Assembly (NCBI RefSeq): GCF_030123065.1
Contig: NZ_CP126093.1
Coordinates: forward strand, 438,001 to 502,000
Length of the DNA: 64,000 nucleotides
Origin: Neobacillus sp. DY30
GTDB taxonomy: Bacteria > Bacillota > Bacilli > Bacillales > Cytobacillaceae
Direction of reading: 5' to 3'
Position numbers and translations under genes: made by a program. Below are positions 63,278 to 64,000 of this stretch, in pieces (positions within the stretch are counted from its first letter, which is position 1; each line of letters begins with the position of its first letter). The notes below the pieces were generated by a model that was not told where the DNA came from, searched no databases, and saw nothing but the letters and a program-made list of their open reading frames with translations.

Positions 63278-64000
63278 TTGCCAAGAAAGGCAAGAAAAAA
63301 GAGTTGTACCGGTATCTATCACATCATGTTAAGAGGAATTAATAAACAAACGATTTTTGAGCAAGAAGAGGATAAAAGTAGATTCTTGGAGACTATCAAA
63401 AAATATAAAGAGATTTGTAGATTTCATCTTTATGGGTACTGTTTGATGGATAATCATATACATTTATTGGTAAAGGAAACAGAGGAAAGTATATCGCAAA
63501 CGATTAAGAGGATTAGTTCAAGTTATGTGTATTGGTATAATTTAAAATATGAACGAGCTGGGCATCTGTTCCAGGAAAGATTTAAGAGCGAAGGGATTGA
63601 TACTCAAACATCTTTTTTGAGGTGCCTTCGTTATATTCATCAAAATCCTCTAAAGGCAGGATTGGCACAAAACGTCTTTCACAGTCAATGGACAAGCCTT
63701 AATGAATATATCAATGGGAGATTGATGGTAGATATTGATATAGCGTTAAATCTGTTTTCAAACAATCGAAAGACGGCTATACGTCGATTTTCCGAATTTA
63801 TGAATCAATTGAACAACGATCAATTTTTGGAGCATCAGGAAAGAGTTAGATTGACAGACGAAAAAGTGAAGGATTTTCTCATTCATCAAGGAATAAAAAA
63901 CATTAGCGACCTACAACAAATGGAAAGGGAAGATAGAAATGCTGTATTAACGAGAGTCATACAGCAGCGGGGTGTATCAATCCGACAGTTATCTAGAATA
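63278..64000 (+). CDS. REP-associated tyrosine transposase (RAYT, IS200-like), 3' end outside window
   Basis: TTG start at 63278 with GAGGTG 9 nt upstream. The frame is open for 241 codons to the window edge. It is a Y1-transposase-type protein: GIYHIMLRGINKQTIF, the HUH motif DNHIHLLVKE near residues 62-71, and the tyrosine helix SSSYVYWYNLKYERAGHLFQ with ERFKSEG after it, then LRYIHQNPLKAGL. A C-terminal DNA-binding part begins near GVSIRQLSRI. RAYTs act on single-stranded REP palindromes. Three REP-like copies lie within 2.7 kb upstream, which supports the assignment. No flanking IS ends are seen. Confidence 0.88.
   Translation, partial: MPRKARKKSCTGIYHIMLRGINKQTIFEQEEDKSRFLETIKKYKEICRFHLYGYCLMDNHIHLLVKETEESISQTIKRISSSYVYWYNLKYERAGHLFQERFKSEGIDTQTSFLRCLRYIHQNPLKAGLAQNVFHSQWTSLNEYINGRLMVDIDIALNLFSNNRKTAIRRFSEFMNQLNNDQFLEHQERVRLTDEKVKDFLIHQGIKNISDLQQMEREDRNAVLTRVIQQRGVSIRQLSRI

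Overview
The window looks like chromosomal DNA of a Bacillaceae bacterium (Bacillus sensu lato). It is AT-rich, with strong AGGAGG-type ribosome binding sites, many TTG/GTG starts, U-tailed hairpin terminators, an S-box riboswitch, LacI and BlaI-type operators, and Bacillus-like protein families. Genus-level placement is not possible from the sequence alone.

Layout. (1) 1-596: tail of an RlmD/RlmCD-type rRNA methyltransferase. (2) 776-16237: a defence island. It holds a complete type I Wadjet operon (jetABCD), a two-copy structured RNA in front of a HEPN-motif protein, an HNH protein with six tandem 43-residue zinc-knuckle repeats, a DUF5677-like gene broken by a stop codon, a PD-(D/E)XK-like protein plus the wreck of a second copy, and a PLD-type nuclease. 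(3) 16770-21601: a monomeric sarcosine oxidase-like gene, then a SAM riboswitch controlling an amino-acid ABC transporter and homocysteine S-methyltransferase, which together suggest S-methylmethionine salvage. (4) 21700-33400: a decayed zone with broken serine recombinases, a broken MocR regulator, and a fructan operon reduced by deletion to a solute-binding tail, a permease, a fructokinase tail and a frameshifted GH32 gene, followed by one intact 1264-residue levanase. (5) 33700-35600: two ferritin-like proteins and a peroxiredoxin whose peroxidatic cysteine codon is an in-frame TGA followed by a SECIS-like hairpin, so a probable selenoprotein. (6) 36100-43150: two paralogous TetR repressors with the same promoter-embedded operator, and the oxidoreductase, efflux and thioesterase genes they probably control. 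(7) 43359-50333: a recombinase relic, then a beta-lactam resistance cluster (blaI, blaR1, class B PBP, class A beta-lactamase) with three BlaI-type operators. (8) 51255-64000: OLD-nuclease relic, DUF2062 protein, PssA, LacI regulator with an amylopullulanase, ABC-F ATPase, Na+/alanine symporter, a small unknown gene, and a REP-associated (RAYT) transposase running off the end.

The most notable items are the candidate selenocysteine peroxiredoxin (34928-35545, UGA at 35123), the paired structured RNAs beside a HEPN gene (7993-8235), the HNH gene with six zinc-knuckle repeats, a dispersed 56-bp hairpin repeat family, and three genes whose best-placed start codon is ATA.
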